A DNA stretch of 27,733 bases from Fusobacterium sp. (GCF_019012925.1 NZ_JAGIRL010000013.1:1-27733); one strand, 5' to 3'; shown: positions 6,988 through 14,810, numbered from the stretch's first letter. The notes: generated from the letters alone by a model not told the origin. Program-made: numbers and translations.

Positions 6988-7446
6988 TTGAATATAGTTT
7001 TATTAAATCCAGAGATCCCATACAATACAGGAAATATTGGAAGAACATCAGTATTAACTAACACTAAGCTTCATCTTATTAAGCCTTTAGGATTCTCACT
7101 TGATGAGAAACAATTAAGAAGAGCAGGTTTAGATTATTGGCATCTAGTTGATCTAGTTATTTGGGAATCTTACGAGGAGTTTGTAAAAGCAAATGCTGGA
7201 GCTAGAATATTTTATGCTACTACTAAAACAACTCAAAGATATAGTGATATCGAATTTAAAGAGAATGACTTTATAATGTTTGGACCAGAATCTAGAGGTA
7301 TACCAGAGGATATTTTAAATGCTAATAAAGAGAGTTGTATCACTATCCCTATGATTGATATGGGACGTTCTCTAAATCTATCAAACTCTGCTGCTATAAT
7401 TCTTTACGAAGCACTTAGACAGACTGATTTTAATTTTAAAAAATAG
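6988..7446 (+). CDS. trmL: tRNA (cytidine/uridine-2'-O-)-methyltransferase TrmL
   Basis: This 152-residue SPOUT enzyme (SpoU class) methylates the 2'-O of the wobble base 34 in certain leucine tRNAs using S-adenosylmethionine. The trefoil-knot motifs are clear: NPEIPYNTGNIGR near the N-terminus (motif 1), FGPESRGIP (motif 2) and RSLNLSNSAAIILYEALRQ (motif 3). Length matches TrmL, which lacks the extra RNA-binding domain of other SpoU proteins. The start codon is TTG (6988-6990) with AGGAGG at 6975-6980, seven bases away, and the conserved MNIVLLNPEIPYN start. ruvC follows after 12 bases, so they are co-transcribed. Confidence 0.95.
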   Translation: MNIVLLNPEIPYNTGNIGRTSVLTNTKLHLIKPLGFSLDEKQLRRAGLDYWHLVDLVIWESYEEFVKANAGARIFYATTKTTQRYSDIEFKENDFIMFGPESRGIPEDILNANKESCITIPMIDMGRSLNLSNSAAIILYEALRQTDFNFKK

Positions 7447-7458
7447 GAGAATAGTATT

Positions 7459-8037
7459 ATGAGAGTTTTAGGAATAGATCCAGGTACTGCGATTGTAGGT
7501 TTTTCTATTCTCGATTTTGAAAACAGTAAGTTCAAAGTTATTGATTATGGGTGCGTGTATACTGATAAGGATCTTCCTATGGAGGAGCGTCTTTGTAAGA
7601 TCTACTCTGAGCTTACAGAGATAATAAAAAGATATCAACCAACTGATATGGCAATAGAGGAGTTATTCTATTTTAAAAATAATAAAACTGTTATCTCTGT
7701 TGCTCAAGCTAGAGGTGTTATTATTCTCTGTGGAAATCAAAACAATCTTAAGATTAGTCACTATACACCTCTTCAAGTAAAAACAGGAATTACAGGATAT
7801 GGAAAGGCTGAAAAAAAACAGGTACAGCTAATGGTTCAAAAAATCCTCTCACTTGATGAGATTCCAAAACCAGATGATGCTGCTGATGCTTTAGCCATTG
7901 CTATCACACATATCAACTCTATAAATTCTGGTTTTTTCAGTAGAGGTTTAAATGATAAACTCAGCACAAAAAATCTTCCCAAAACTAAGATATCTGCTAA
8001 AGAGTATAGAGAACTAATTTTGAATGGAGGTAATTAA
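7459..8037 (+). CDS. ruvC: Holliday junction resolvase RuvC
   Basis: The 192-residue protein resolves four-way DNA junctions by paired nicking during recombination repair. The four acidic catalytic residues of RuvC are present: D7 in GIDPGT, E67 in AIEELF, and D140 and D143 in DDAADALAIAITH. Length is slightly above the family's usual 160-175 because of a C-terminal tail (GLNDKLSTKNLPKTKISAKEY). The ATG at 7459 has AGGAGA upstream, overlapping the end of trmL. ruvA and ruvB are not adjacent here. The ruvC 3' end carries the GGAGG used by the nitroreductase gene. Confidence 0.96.
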   Translation: MRVLGIDPGTAIVGFSILDFENSKFKVIDYGCVYTDKDLPMEERLCKIYSELTEIIKRYQPTDMAIEELFYFKNNKTVISVAQARGVIILCGNQNNLKISHYTPLQVKTGITGYGKAEKKQVQLMVQKILSLDEIPKPDDAADALAIAITHINSINSGFFSRGLNDKLSTKNLPKTKISAKEYRELILNGGN

Positions 8038-8038
8038 T

Positions 8039-8614
8039 ATGATAGTTGAAACTTTAAAACAGATCCGTTCTCACAGAAGTTTTTGTAGAGAAAAAATCTC
8101 AATGGAAGCTCTTGAAAAAATGATTGAAAGTACAAGATACGCTTCTTCCACTAAAAATAGCCAAAAGATAAGATATGCCCTTATCAATGATGAAGAGATT
8201 TGTAAACAGATATTTTCCTTTGTGAAGTTTGCTGGGGCTATATCTTGGAATCCAACACTTGAAGAAGCTCCAACTGCATATATTTTAATGTGTAGTGAAA
8301 CACCCCTAACAAGTATAACTGAAAAAAATCTATACTTTGATATGGGAATTGCTTCACACAACATTCTTCTTATGGCCAATGAGTTAGGATATGGTGGTTG
8401 TATTATGGGAGCTTACAATAGACCAGAGGTAGATAAATTAGTTCAACTTCCTGAAGGATACTCTTCACATATCTTACTTGCCTTAGGAAAACCTACAGAT
8501 AAAATTCATATTGTAGATGCAATTAATAATGAGACAACTTACTATAGAGATGAGAATAATCAGCACTTTGTACCTAAATTATCCCTTGAAAATATTTCTT
8601 TACTAAAAAAGTAA
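8039..8614 (+). CDS. Nitroreductase-family FMN oxidoreductase
   Basis: This 191-residue protein has the nitroreductase fold: an N-terminal RSHRSFCREKIS segment (the FMN-phosphate-binding R-x-R-S/R-x-[FY] pattern), ASSTKNSQKIRY, the middle YFDMGIASHNILLMANELGYGGCIMGAY and the C-terminal HILLALGKP strand. Such enzymes use FMN and NAD(P)H to reduce nitro groups, quinones or flavins; the physiological substrate is unknown. The start is set at ATG 8039 because GGAGG (8026-8030) lies eight bases upstream. An in-frame ATG at 8024 precedes that site and would overlap ruvC. It is the last gene of the trmL-ruvC unit. Confidence 0.9.
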   Translation: MIVETLKQIRSHRSFCREKISMEALEKMIESTRYASSTKNSQKIRYALINDEEICKQIFSFVKFAGAISWNPTLEEAPTAYILMCSETPLTSITEKNLYFDMGIASHNILLMANELGYGGCIMGAYNRPEVDKLVQLPEGYSSHILLALGKPTDKIHIVDAINNETTYYRDENNQHFVPKLSLENISLLKK

Positions 8615-8624
8615 AAAATAATTC

Positions 8625-8653
8625 TTGACTTTTTTACTAGGTTAATGTATAAT
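8625..8653 (+). promoter_or_regulatory. Strong promoter with no ORF behind it
   Basis: TTGACT (8625-8630), exactly 17 bases, then TATAAT (8648-8653). It lies just after the nitroreductase stop codon and points toward the terminator at 8701-8747; the next plus-strand gene is 1.3 kb away. Confidence 0.75.
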
Positions 8654-8659
8654 TCAAGT

Positions 8660-8752
8660 ATCCTTTCTTTTAAAGTATTTTAATTTACTTAATTAACAAC
8701 AATATAAAAGCTGTCAGTGCATATAAAAATCTGACAGCTTTTATATTTTTTG
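8660..8752 (+). ncRNA. Candidate small RNA (about 90 nt), unnamed
   Basis: A near-consensus promoter (8625-8653) predicts a transcript start near 8660, and a 17-bp perfect terminator stem with U-tail ends it near 8750. No start codon with a ribosome-binding site lies between. The 5' half is unstructured and U-rich and includes TCCTTTCTTTT, which could pair with ribosome-binding sites of target mRNAs (inference). No known RNA family is recognised. Confidence 0.5.
8701..8747 (+). terminator. Strong intrinsic terminator
   Basis: Bases 8701-8717 pair perfectly with 8731-8747 (core AAAAGCTGTCAG / CTGACAGCTTTT, 13-base loop), and TTTT follows. The stem may also stop minus-strand transcripts from the acetyltransferase gene at 8761, though the tail on that strand is poor. 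Confidence 0.85.
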
Positions 8753-8760
8753 GAAAATTT

Positions 8761-9918
8761 TTATTGATAATCCTGTATATAATTTAACTTTAATTTAAAA
8801 ATATTTTTTTCTATCAATTGAGTTACAACTTGAGTATTTTTTATCTCAACTCTCTCTAAAAATATTAACTCTTCTAAGCTTAACACTCCTAAACTCAATA
8901 GTGAAAAATCTCCTATTTTTACTCTTATATCCCAATCTGTATCTACTATACTCACCTGTCCACTCTCATTCATAGAAAAAACCCTATTATTATCAGATAT
9001 AATATCATCTACAATAGATATTTTAAAAGTTATCCCTTTAATATTTAAAGTCTCCAGTATTTTTTTAGGATCTAAAACTCTTCCCATTATAAATTGGTTC
9101 TCACTCTTATAGACTCTTTTCTGATTTTTAAAATAATATTCAATTCTCTCTCCCTCAGGAGTTTTTATCTCCAATTTAGGATAATACTCTCTAAAAGTTT
9201 TTATAAAGCTAAGTAGGTTCTCATACTCTCTCTTTCCCTTTGCAAATAGCTCTCTTACTGTTAATATCTCTCCCTTATATAGAGCTACATATCCTCTTAC
9301 TATTCCCTTTGAGTAAAGCATGTAGATATCTCCACCGTCACTTATTATCTCAGCTACCCAATTTTTATAGTAGTTCTCATCTCTCTCTACATATAAGGAT
9401 CTATTTTTCATAACAAAATCATATACACTTATCAAATCACTATAAAGGGAACTCTCCATTTCCATTTTTACAATCTCAAACTCTCTATCTATCTTATCAA
9501 AACATATCTCTTTAGTTTCTAAAGAGAGTTTATTTAACTTTGTAATATATTCAAAACTATAACCTCTATAGATTTCTGGATTAATTGGAGATAAAAAAAC
9601 CAGTGGTAAACCCTTTTCATAGCTTTTTTTTAAACTTTCCTCCATTAATTTTCTCATATATCCCCTACCTCTATATTGAGGAGAGACTGCCACTCCTACT
9701 ATATAGTTAGATGGAAAAATTTTCCCATTTATATTTAGCTTATATGGATTTTCATGTAGAGAAGCTCTTATACTTCCAGTCTCCTCTAAAACTAAAAACT
9801 TATTTTTGTCATATAGTTTAGTAAAATAAAAATCCACCTCTTCTTGGGAATCTTTAAAACACTCCTCCCAGATCTCTCTCGCTCTTTTATAATCGCTATC
9901 TATTCCATATCTTATCAT
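8761..9918 (-). CDS. Eis/YkkB-like GNAT acetyltransferase
   Basis: This 385-residue protein has the long architecture of Eis-type proteins: an N-terminal GNAT domain with the acetyl-CoA motif VGVAVSPQYRGRGYMRKLMEE, the family phrase FLSPINPEIYRGYSFEY, a degenerate second GNAT region, and a C-terminal SCP2-like domain (about residues 285-380). Known Eis proteins acetylate amines, including aminoglycosides and polyamines; the natural substrate here is unknown. The ATG at 9918 is preceded by AGAGGT. It is divergent from the thioesterase gene at 10010, with TATAAT-like sequences on both strands between them. No dedicated terminator other than the 8701-8747 hairpin is seen. Confidence 0.88.
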   Translation of the reverse strand: MIRYGIDSDYKRAREIWEECFKDSQEEVDFYFTKLYDKNKFLVLEETGSIRASLHENPYKLNINGKIFPSNYIVGVAVSPQYRGRGYMRKLMEESLKKSYEKGLPLVFLSPINPEIYRGYSFEYITKLNKLSLETKEICFDKIDREFEIVKMEMESSLYSDLISVYDFVMKNRSLYVERDENYYKNWVAEIISDGGDIYMLYSKGIVRGYVALYKGEILTVRELFAKGKREYENLLSFIKTFREYYPKLEIKTPEGERIEYYFKNQKRVYKSENQFIMGRVLDPKKILETLNIKGITFKISIVDDIISDNNRVFSMNESGQVSIVDTDWDIRVKIGDFSLLSLGVLSLEELIFLERVEIKNTQVVTQLIEKNIFKLKLNYIQDYQ

Positions 9919-10009
9919 TGTTTACCTCTTAAATATTACTTTTATTTTTCTTTTTATTATATTATAATTTAATTATAGAAAAAAATCTATTATCTTTAGG
10001 AGGTTTTTA

Positions 10010-10414
10010 ATGTTTAATTTTAATTATAAAATACAGAAAGAGGATATCAATTATGGTGGACATGTAGGAAATGAGAGAGCTCTTTTATTTTTCCAAATGG
10101 CTAGAATAGCTTTTTTCGAGTCTTTAGGTCTAAGTGAGTTGGATTTGGGAGAGGGAGCTGGTGTTATTCAAAAAAATAGTTTTGTAGAATACAACAAACA
10201 GCTATTTTTAGATGAAAATATCTCTATAATAATCAAGAATATTGAATTTTCTAAGACAAGTTTCAATATTTTTTATGATATTTTTAATGAAAATAGGGAC
10301 ATTGTTATAAGTGGATCTACTCTTTTAGTTTGTTTTGATTATTCAAGTCATAAAATAAAAAGAGTGCCTGAGTCATTTAAAATGAAAACTCTTTCACTTT
10401 CTGAGGAGATGTAA
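10010..10414 (+). CDS. Hotdog-fold acyl-CoA thioesterase (4HBT-type)
   Basis: The 134-residue protein has the 4-hydroxybenzoyl-CoA thioesterase-like hotdog pattern: strand, then D12-x-x-x-GGHVGN21, then the long central helix RALLFFQMARIAFFESLGL, followed by beta strands. The usual D-x-x-GHVNN motif is recognisable, with N replaced by G. Such enzymes hydrolyse acyl-CoA or acyl-ACP thioesters in the cytosol; chain preference cannot be read. The ATG at 10010 follows AGGAGGTTTTTA, a strong site. The next gene starts three bases after its stop, so the two are translationally coupled. A TATAAT at 9963-9968 is a possible -10. Confidence 0.85.
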   Translation: MFNFNYKIQKEDINYGGHVGNERALLFFQMARIAFFESLGLSELDLGEGAGVIQKNSFVEYNKQLFLDENISIIIKNIEFSKTSFNIFYDIFNENRDIVISGSTLLVCFDYSSHKIKRVPESFKMKTLSLSEEM

Positions 10415-10416
10415 AT

Positions 10417-10848
10417 ATGAATATACTTGTCAGTGCTTGTTTACTTGGAGTAGCTTGTAGATATGATGGGAAGTCCAAAGAGGTAGCAAAAATAGTGGAG
10501 CTTTTAAAATCTCACACCTTGATACCTGTCTGTCCTGAACAGCTTGGAGGTCTTGCAACACCGAGAACTCCTTCTGAAAGAAAATATGATAAAGTTATCA
10601 ATAAAGATGGAGTTGATGTCACTTTTGAATATGAAAAAGGAGCTGAAGAAGCTCTTAAAATAGCTAAACTATATAAATGTTCACTAGCTATTCTAAAAGA
10701 AAAAAGTCCCTCTTGTGGTTGTGGACAAATCTATGATGGTAGTTTTACAAAAAATTTGATATCTGGAAATGGTACCACAACTGATTTATTATTAAAAAAC
10801 AATATAAAAGTTATCTCTGAAAATTCAGATGAAGTAAAAAATCTTTAA
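10417..10848 (+). CDS. tudS: DUF523 / TudS-family [4Fe-4S] thiouridine desulfidase
   Basis: The 143-residue protein is a stand-alone DUF523 domain. Family knowledge: TudS proteins remove sulfur from thiolated uracil derivatives with a catalytic 4Fe-4S cluster held by three cysteines. Matching cysteines are visible in ILVSACLLG (C8), IPVCPEQLGG (C39) and SPSCGCG (C100, C102), with C14 in ACRYDG also conserved. This suggests a role in recycling or detoxifying thio-modified pyrimidines from tRNA breakdown. Its start lies two bases after the thioesterase stop, with GGAGA within that gene's end. No clear terminator follows; the convergent 24-residue ORF lies next. Confidence 0.88.
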   Translation: MNILVSACLLGVACRYDGKSKEVAKIVELLKSHTLIPVCPEQLGGLATPRTPSERKYDKVINKDGVDVTFEYEKGAEEALKIAKLYKCSLAILKEKSPSCGCGQIYDGSFTKNLISGNGTTTDLLLKNNIKVISENSDEVKNL

Positions 10849-10857
10849 TATTAGGGT

Positions 10858-10932
10858 CTATTGTATTATTAAGATCTTGTAAACTACCATAAGAGTAATA
10901 ATAAGTAACATCTCTAGTGAATAATTTTCCAT
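10858..10932 (-). CDS. 24-residue hydrophobic peptide, type I toxin-like
   Basis: A short minus-strand frame starts at ATG 10932 after a strong AAGGAGG (10937-10943, four bases away) and ends with TAG at 10858-10860. The peptide begins MENYSLEMLLIITLMVVYK and ends ILIIQ: a polar N-terminus, then one hydrophobic span with a single lysine, enough to cross a membrane once. Size and composition resemble type I toxin peptides and other small membrane proteins, but I recognise no named family. Possible promoter elements are TTGACT (10985-10990) and TTTAAA (10961-10966), 18 bases apart. On the opposite strand, TTGTAA-16-TAATAA (10877-10904) could make an RNA antisense to its ribosome-binding site. 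Confidence 0.5.
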   Translation of the reverse strand: MENYSLEMLLIITLMVVYKILIIQ

Positions 10933-11033
10933 CTCTCCTCCTTAAAAATTTTTTTTATTTTTTAAACTATTTTCAACTTTTTTAAGTCAAAATAGTATGG
11001 GATAATTTTATTATAACATAGTTATCTTTTTAG

Positions 11034-11062
11034 TTGAATATTTTTTTGATTAAAATTAAAAT
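11034..11062 (+). promoter_or_regulatory. Promoter of the MORN-repeat gene
   Basis: TTGAAT (11034-11039), 17 bases, then TAAAAT (11057-11062). The predicted transcript start near 11069 lies upstream of the chosen GTG start and downstream of the in-frame TTG at 11034, which rules that TTG out. Confidence 0.55.
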
Positions 11063-11087
11063 ATCAACATTTATTTTAGGTGATACA

Positions 11088-11561
11088 GTGAAAAAGAATT
11101 TTTTAATTTTATTACTCTTTAGTTTGAGTGTTCTCAGTTTCTCTTCTACAAAAACAGCATTTGAAGCTCAATTAGTAGAAAAACAAGGGGTATTATACTA
11201 CAAAAATAGTAAAACTCCCTTTACTGGAAGAGTTATTTCAAAGAAAGATAGGAACTACTACTTAAATGGAAAAGCCTATGGAAAATGGCTAACATTTTAC
11301 CCCAATGGAAATCTAAAATCTATTGAGAATTGGAAAAATGGAAAACTTTTTGGTAGATTCGTACTTTATCAAGAGAATGGAACTAAAGTTTTTGAAACAA
11401 CCTATTTAAATGGAAAAGATAATGGGGCATACTTACTTTTTCATAAAAATGGAGTCTTACAAATTCAAGGTGCCTTTTCTAACGGTGTTCCAAAGGGAAC
11501 TTGGAAATACTACAACAACAAAGGAAAGTTGGTTGGAAAAGCTGTGTACCCTGATAAATAG
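11088..11561 (+). CDS. Secreted MORN-repeat (YwqK-like) protein
   Basis: From GTG 11088 the product is 157 residues. It starts with a signal peptide (two lysines, hydrophobic LILLLFSLSVLSFSS, likely cleavage after the serines). The mature part is made of MORN_2-type repeats with the pattern G-x-W-x-x-Y-x-x-NG-x-L: KWLTFYPNGNLKS, RFVLYQENGTKVF, AYLLFHKNGVLQI and TWKYYNNKGKLVG. Such repeats are common in fusobacterial envelope proteins and are often labelled 'YwqK antitoxin', a label with little support for function. The GTG start follows AGGTGAT; the longer frame from TTG 11034 would begin inside the promoter. The exported location is inferred from the signal peptide. Confidence 0.85.
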   Translation: MKKNFLILLLFSLSVLSFSSTKTAFEAQLVEKQGVLYYKNSKTPFTGRVISKKDRNYYLNGKAYGKWLTFYPNGNLKSIENWKNGKLFGRFVLYQENGTKVFETTYLNGKDNGAYLLFHKNGVLQIQGAFSNGVPKGTWKYYNNKGKLVGKAVYPDK

Positions 11562-11612
11562 CTATTCTAATACTTGGGAAAGTTTTATATAATTTTTATA
11601 AGGGGGTCTTCA

Positions 11613-11942
11613 ATGAAGCTCATATTAAGTAAAATTTTAAATACTTCTGTCTTAGTTTCTCCTAAGAAAGCATTACAATTATATAAGATAATTGTAGAAA
11701 GAATAAAGAATGGAAAAAATGTAAATATAGATTTTTTAGGAATACAAGCTACTACACTATCTTTTTTATATATTGTTTTCAGTAATGTAGCAAAAGAGTG
11801 TGAAAAAAATTCCAAAGAATTAAAACAATTAATTTCAATTTCTAATGCATCACACAATTTAATTGAAGAGATGAAATATCTTAGAGATAACTATAAACAG
11901 CTTAGTTTAAAATTCTCTGCACTTGAGTATAGCTACTCTTAA
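11613..11942 (+). CDS. STAS-like (DUF4325-type) small protein
   Basis: The start is ATG 11613, preceded by AAGGGGG; the upstream in-frame codons lack a ribosome-binding site. The 109-residue product has the order expected of STAS-like DUF4325 domains: VLVSPKKALQLYKIIVERI (helix after the opening strand), NVNIDFLGIQATTLSFLYIVF (the lDF-x-G strand and following helix), and a mainly helical, coiled-coil-prone C-terminus. Related domains often mediate protein interactions in regulatory switches. No partner kinase is nearby, and I give this assignment moderate weight. It is probably read from the MORN gene's promoter, 51 bases downstream of that gene's stop, and ends at the terminator 11960-12013. 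Confidence 0.6.
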   Translation: MKLILSKILNTSVLVSPKKALQLYKIIVERIKNGKNVNIDFLGIQATTLSFLYIVFSNVAKECEKNSKELKQLISISNASHNLIEEMKYLRDNYKQLSLKFSALEYSYS

Positions 11943-11959
11943 AAAATTAAACATAATAG

Positions 11960-12013
11960 AAAGGAAAAAAGTTACTTCTAATCGTCAATGATTTTCAATA
12001 ACTTTTTTCCTTT
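11960..12013. terminator. Bidirectional terminator between convergent units
   Basis: A perfect 15-bp stem (11960-11974 with 11999-12013, AAAGGAAAAAAGTTA and its complement) sits between the converging STAS-like gene and nrdG. The plus-strand side ends in T-runs; on the minus strand the arm itself holds TTTTTTCC. Confidence 0.8.
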
Positions 12014-12036
12014 TTTTATCTAAATTCTAATATTTT

Positions 12037-12543
12037 TTATGTATACTCAACTATTCTTTTCTCTAAAATGCTTTTCTGGACATCTATTACTCTCTGATTT
12101 CTACTTCCCTTCCACTTCTGATTTAAGTCCTTTTGCTCAAGGATAAATCTTCCATCTACAAGGACATCACAAAGTGATATTAGTGCTAATCTTTTAGGAT
12201 CCTCTTGTAACTGTTCCCAAGTAAAACCACTCCACATCCAGACATCTTTATCTGGAAATCTCTTTTTAAATTTTTGCAAAAGCTCTGTCAATGGCTCTAC
12301 ATTCATATGATAAGTTGGATCTCCACCTAAAAGTGATAATCCTCTTGCTGTTTTTCCATATTTTTCAAAATATAAAAATATCTCATCCTCTTCTTTTTGA
12401 GTAAATGGTTTTCCATAGTCTGGTTCCCAAGTATCTTTATTAAAGCATCCCTTGCATCTGTGAGTACAGCCACTCACAAACAGACTAACTCTTATCCCTT
12501 TTCCATTTATCATATCTGAGTATTTTATTCCAGAATAATTCAT
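12037..12543 (-). CDS. nrdG: Anaerobic ribonucleotide reductase activating protein NrdG
   Basis: This 168-residue radical-SAM enzyme installs the glycyl radical on NrdD using S-adenosylmethionine and a 4Fe-4S cluster. The cluster ligands CTHRCKGC are C26, C30 and C33 (CxxxCxxC), and the SAM-binding LSLLGGDPTYHMN segment follows. Length matches the family. The ATG at 12543 follows GGAGAGGG, which overlaps the nrdD stop codon; the 11-base gap shows nrdD-nrdG is one operon. It ends at the bidirectional terminator 11960-12013. Confidence 0.97.
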   Translation of the reverse strand: MNYSGIKYSDMINGKGIRVSLFVSGCTHRCKGCFNKDTWEPDYGKPFTQKEEDEIFLYFEKYGKTARGLSLLGGDPTYHMNVEPLTELLQKFKKRFPDKDVWMWSGFTWEQLQEDPKRLALISLCDVLVDGRFILEQKDLNQKWKGSRNQRVIDVQKSILEKRIVEYT

Positions 12544-12554
12544 TTTTCCCTCTC

Positions 12555-14744
12555 CTAGCTATGTTTTACTCTACTTATTATCTCTTTCTGTTTTCCTTTG
12601 TTGAAAGGTCTTGCATTTGGCTGGCTCAAATATCCACACACTCTTCTAATTACACTCATCTTATCATTTTCATGATTCCCACATTGTGGACACTCAAATC
12701 CTCTTTCAGTTGCTAAGAACTCTCCTTTAAATCCACAAACATGGCATTTATCTACAGGCTGATTGATTCCCATATAGTGAATTCCCACCTCTTTAGCATA
12801 TTTTAAAATTCCATGTATTGCTTCAAGGTTATTTTTTAAAGAGTCTGTCTCTATATAACTTATATGCCCACCTCTTGAGTATTTATGCCCTAGAGCTTCC
12901 AATCTCAATTTTTCAAATGGATTGATATTTATATGAGAAGATACGTGGAAAGAGTTGTCATAGTAACCCTTATCTGTTATTCCCTCTATATCTCCAAACT
13001 CCTCTTTATCTATTCTTGCAAATCTATCACAAAGAGATTCAGAAGGTGTTCCATATAGAGCAAATCCTAAATTAGTCTCTTTTTTGAACTGATCCACTTT
13101 TTCTGAAATATATTTTAAAATATTAAATGTTTTTTCATAAATCTCATCACTATATGCAAAATCCTCTCCATAAAGTAGTTGAGAAACTTCACTAAGTCCT
13201 ATATAACCTATTGAAACTGTAGCATATCCTCCCCAAATAAGATCTTGAATTGTTTCCTTAGGTTGTTTTTCTGCTAAAGCTCCTGATAACCATAGAATAG
13301 GTGCCATCTCTGCTTGAGTTTTCTCTAAATAGTGAGCTCTGAATACTGAGTTTTCTTTACACATCTCCATAACTCTATCTAGCTCTTTATAGAATCCAGC
13401 CTCATCTCCCTTATTTTTTATAGCTATTCTAGGTAGGTTTATTGTAGTTGCTCCTATATTAAATCTTCCTGAATATATTTCCTCTCCTTTTTCATTAAAC
13501 CAAGGTGATAAGAAGGCTCTACACCCCATAGGATAAACTACTGTTCCCTTTTCTAATTGCTCCTTTGTAACGAATAAAATATCTGGATATACAGATTTTG
13601 TCATACATTCAAATCCAAGTTTTGCAATATCCCAGTTAGGATCTCCCTCATCTAAGTTTAATCCTTCACACATTGCAAAAACTATTTTTGGGAATATAGC
13701 TGTCTCTTTTTTAGCTCCAAACCCATCCATTCTAGTTCTAAATACAAACTCTTGAACAAGTTTACCCTCCCAAGAAGTCTCTGTTCCTATTCCTATTGTT
13801 GTAAAAGGTGTTTGACCATTTACAGTTGATAGAGAGTTTATCTCATACTCTAATCCTTGCATAGCTTGTTTTACAGACTCTCTAGTCAAATCACAGCTAT
13901 ACTCATAAGCTAGTGGATATTTCTCCTTTAGCTCCATGTTAGAATACTCTATATTTCCCTTTTCTAAAACCTCTTTAGAAATCTCTTCACTAACTCTCTC
14001 CACATATTTTAAACCTTTTGTAAAATGTTTTTTAAAGCTTTTCTTAATATATGGAACTAGGGCTCTATCCAAATATGGGATTGAACATCCTCCATAAGTA
14101 TTTGATGATACAGAAGCTATAATTTGAACTATGTGTCCTACTGCTACATCTACAGAGTTTGGCTCTAACATCTTAGCATTTCCAATATTACATCCACCTT
14201 TTAACATTCTCTCTATATGAACAAGCTCACAGTTTGTCTCTTTAAATAAAAGATAATCCAAATCATGAATATGGATTTCACCTGTTTCATGTGCTTTCTT
14301 TAAATGTTTAGGTAAAACTTTATTTAAATAGTAATCCTTTGATGATATCCCTGCTAAAAGATCTCTCTGTACAGAGATTGTTTTTGCATCTTTATTTGCA
14401 TTCTCACTTAAAATATCTTCATTTGAGGCATCTACTAATTCAGAAATATTTTTATATATTCCTTTTTCTTTATTTCTTATCTCTGTCTTTATAGCTCTAT
14501 AACTTTGGTAAGCTATAGCTATATCCTTCTCACTAGAAGCCATTAATTTTTTTACAACTATATCTTGTATATCCTCGACATGCATTCTCTTGTTATCCAA
14601 ATTCTGAATCTGTGTTGCAATCTTCTCTACAAGTTCCTCATTAACTGTTCCAGAACTCTGTTTAAAAGCCATTGTCATAGCTCTTACAATTCTATTTTTA
14701 TCAAAATCTACAACAGTTCCATCTCTTTTTATAACTTCTTTCAT
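12555..14744 (-). CDS. nrdD: Class III anaerobic ribonucleoside-triphosphate reductase NrdD
   Basis: The 729-residue enzyme reduces ribonucleoside triphosphates to deoxy forms without oxygen, using a glycyl radical. An ATP-cone allosteric domain occupies residues 1 to about 95 (KEVIKRDGTVVDFDKNRIVRA). The substrate region includes CELVHIERMLKGGCNIGNAK and YPMGCRAFLSPW, a zinc site is formed by CHVCG and CPQCG near 670-695, and the radical glycine is G704 in RRVCGYLSQPNARPF. The ATG at 14744 follows GAGGT. Upstream are a TATAAT (14778-14783) and two NrdR boxes, so repression by NrdR when dNTPs are ample is expected. nrdG follows in the operon. Confidence 0.98.
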   Translation of the reverse strand: MKEVIKRDGTVVDFDKNRIVRAMTMAFKQSSGTVNEELVEKIATQIQNLDNKRMHVEDIQDIVVKKLMASSEKDIAIAYQSYRAIKTEIRNKEKGIYKNISELVDASNEDILSENANKDAKTISVQRDLLAGISSKDYYLNKVLPKHLKKAHETGEIHIHDLDYLLFKETNCELVHIERMLKGGCNIGNAKMLEPNSVDVAVGHIVQIIASVSSNTYGGCSIPYLDRALVPYIKKSFKKHFTKGLKYVERVSEEISKEVLEKGNIEYSNMELKEKYPLAYEYSCDLTRESVKQAMQGLEYEINSLSTVNGQTPFTTIGIGTETSWEGKLVQEFVFRTRMDGFGAKKETAIFPKIVFAMCEGLNLDEGDPNWDIAKLGFECMTKSVYPDILFVTKEQLEKGTVVYPMGCRAFLSPWFNEKGEEIYSGRFNIGATTINLPRIAIKNKGDEAGFYKELDRVMEMCKENSVFRAHYLEKTQAEMAPILWLSGALAEKQPKETIQDLIWGGYATVSIGYIGLSEVSQLLYGEDFAYSDEIYEKTFNILKYISEKVDQFKKETNLGFALYGTPSESLCDRFARIDKEEFGDIEGITDKGYYDNSFHVSSHININPFEKLRLEALGHKYSRGGHISYIETDSLKNNLEAIHGILKYAKEVGIHYMGINQPVDKCHVCGFKGEFLATERGFECPQCGNHENDKMSVIRRVCGYLSQPNARPFNKGKQKEIISRVKHS

Positions 14745-14777
14745 CTATATCAACCTCACTAATTTTTTACCTAAGTT

Positions 14778-14783
14778 ATTATA
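14778..14783 (-). promoter_or_regulatory. -10 element of the nrdDG promoter
   Basis: The minus strand reads TATAAT about 34 bases before the nrdD start codon. The -35 region (14801-14806) is weak and lies just downstream, in the direction of transcription, of NrdR box 1. Confidence 0.55.
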
Positions 14784-14810
14784 CAACCTTTTTATAAAAA
14801 TTAAAAATAT

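Noticed and set aside
11034..11087. Longer start (TTG 11034) for the MORN-repeat protein
   Set aside because: The TTG is part of the -35 hexamer of the likely promoter, and GTG 11088 has a ribosome-binding site and begins a proper signal peptide.
11585..11857. 90-codon minus-strand frame opposite the STAS-like gene
   Set aside because: No ribosome-binding site, and the plus-strand frame has one, a terminator and plausible domain structure.
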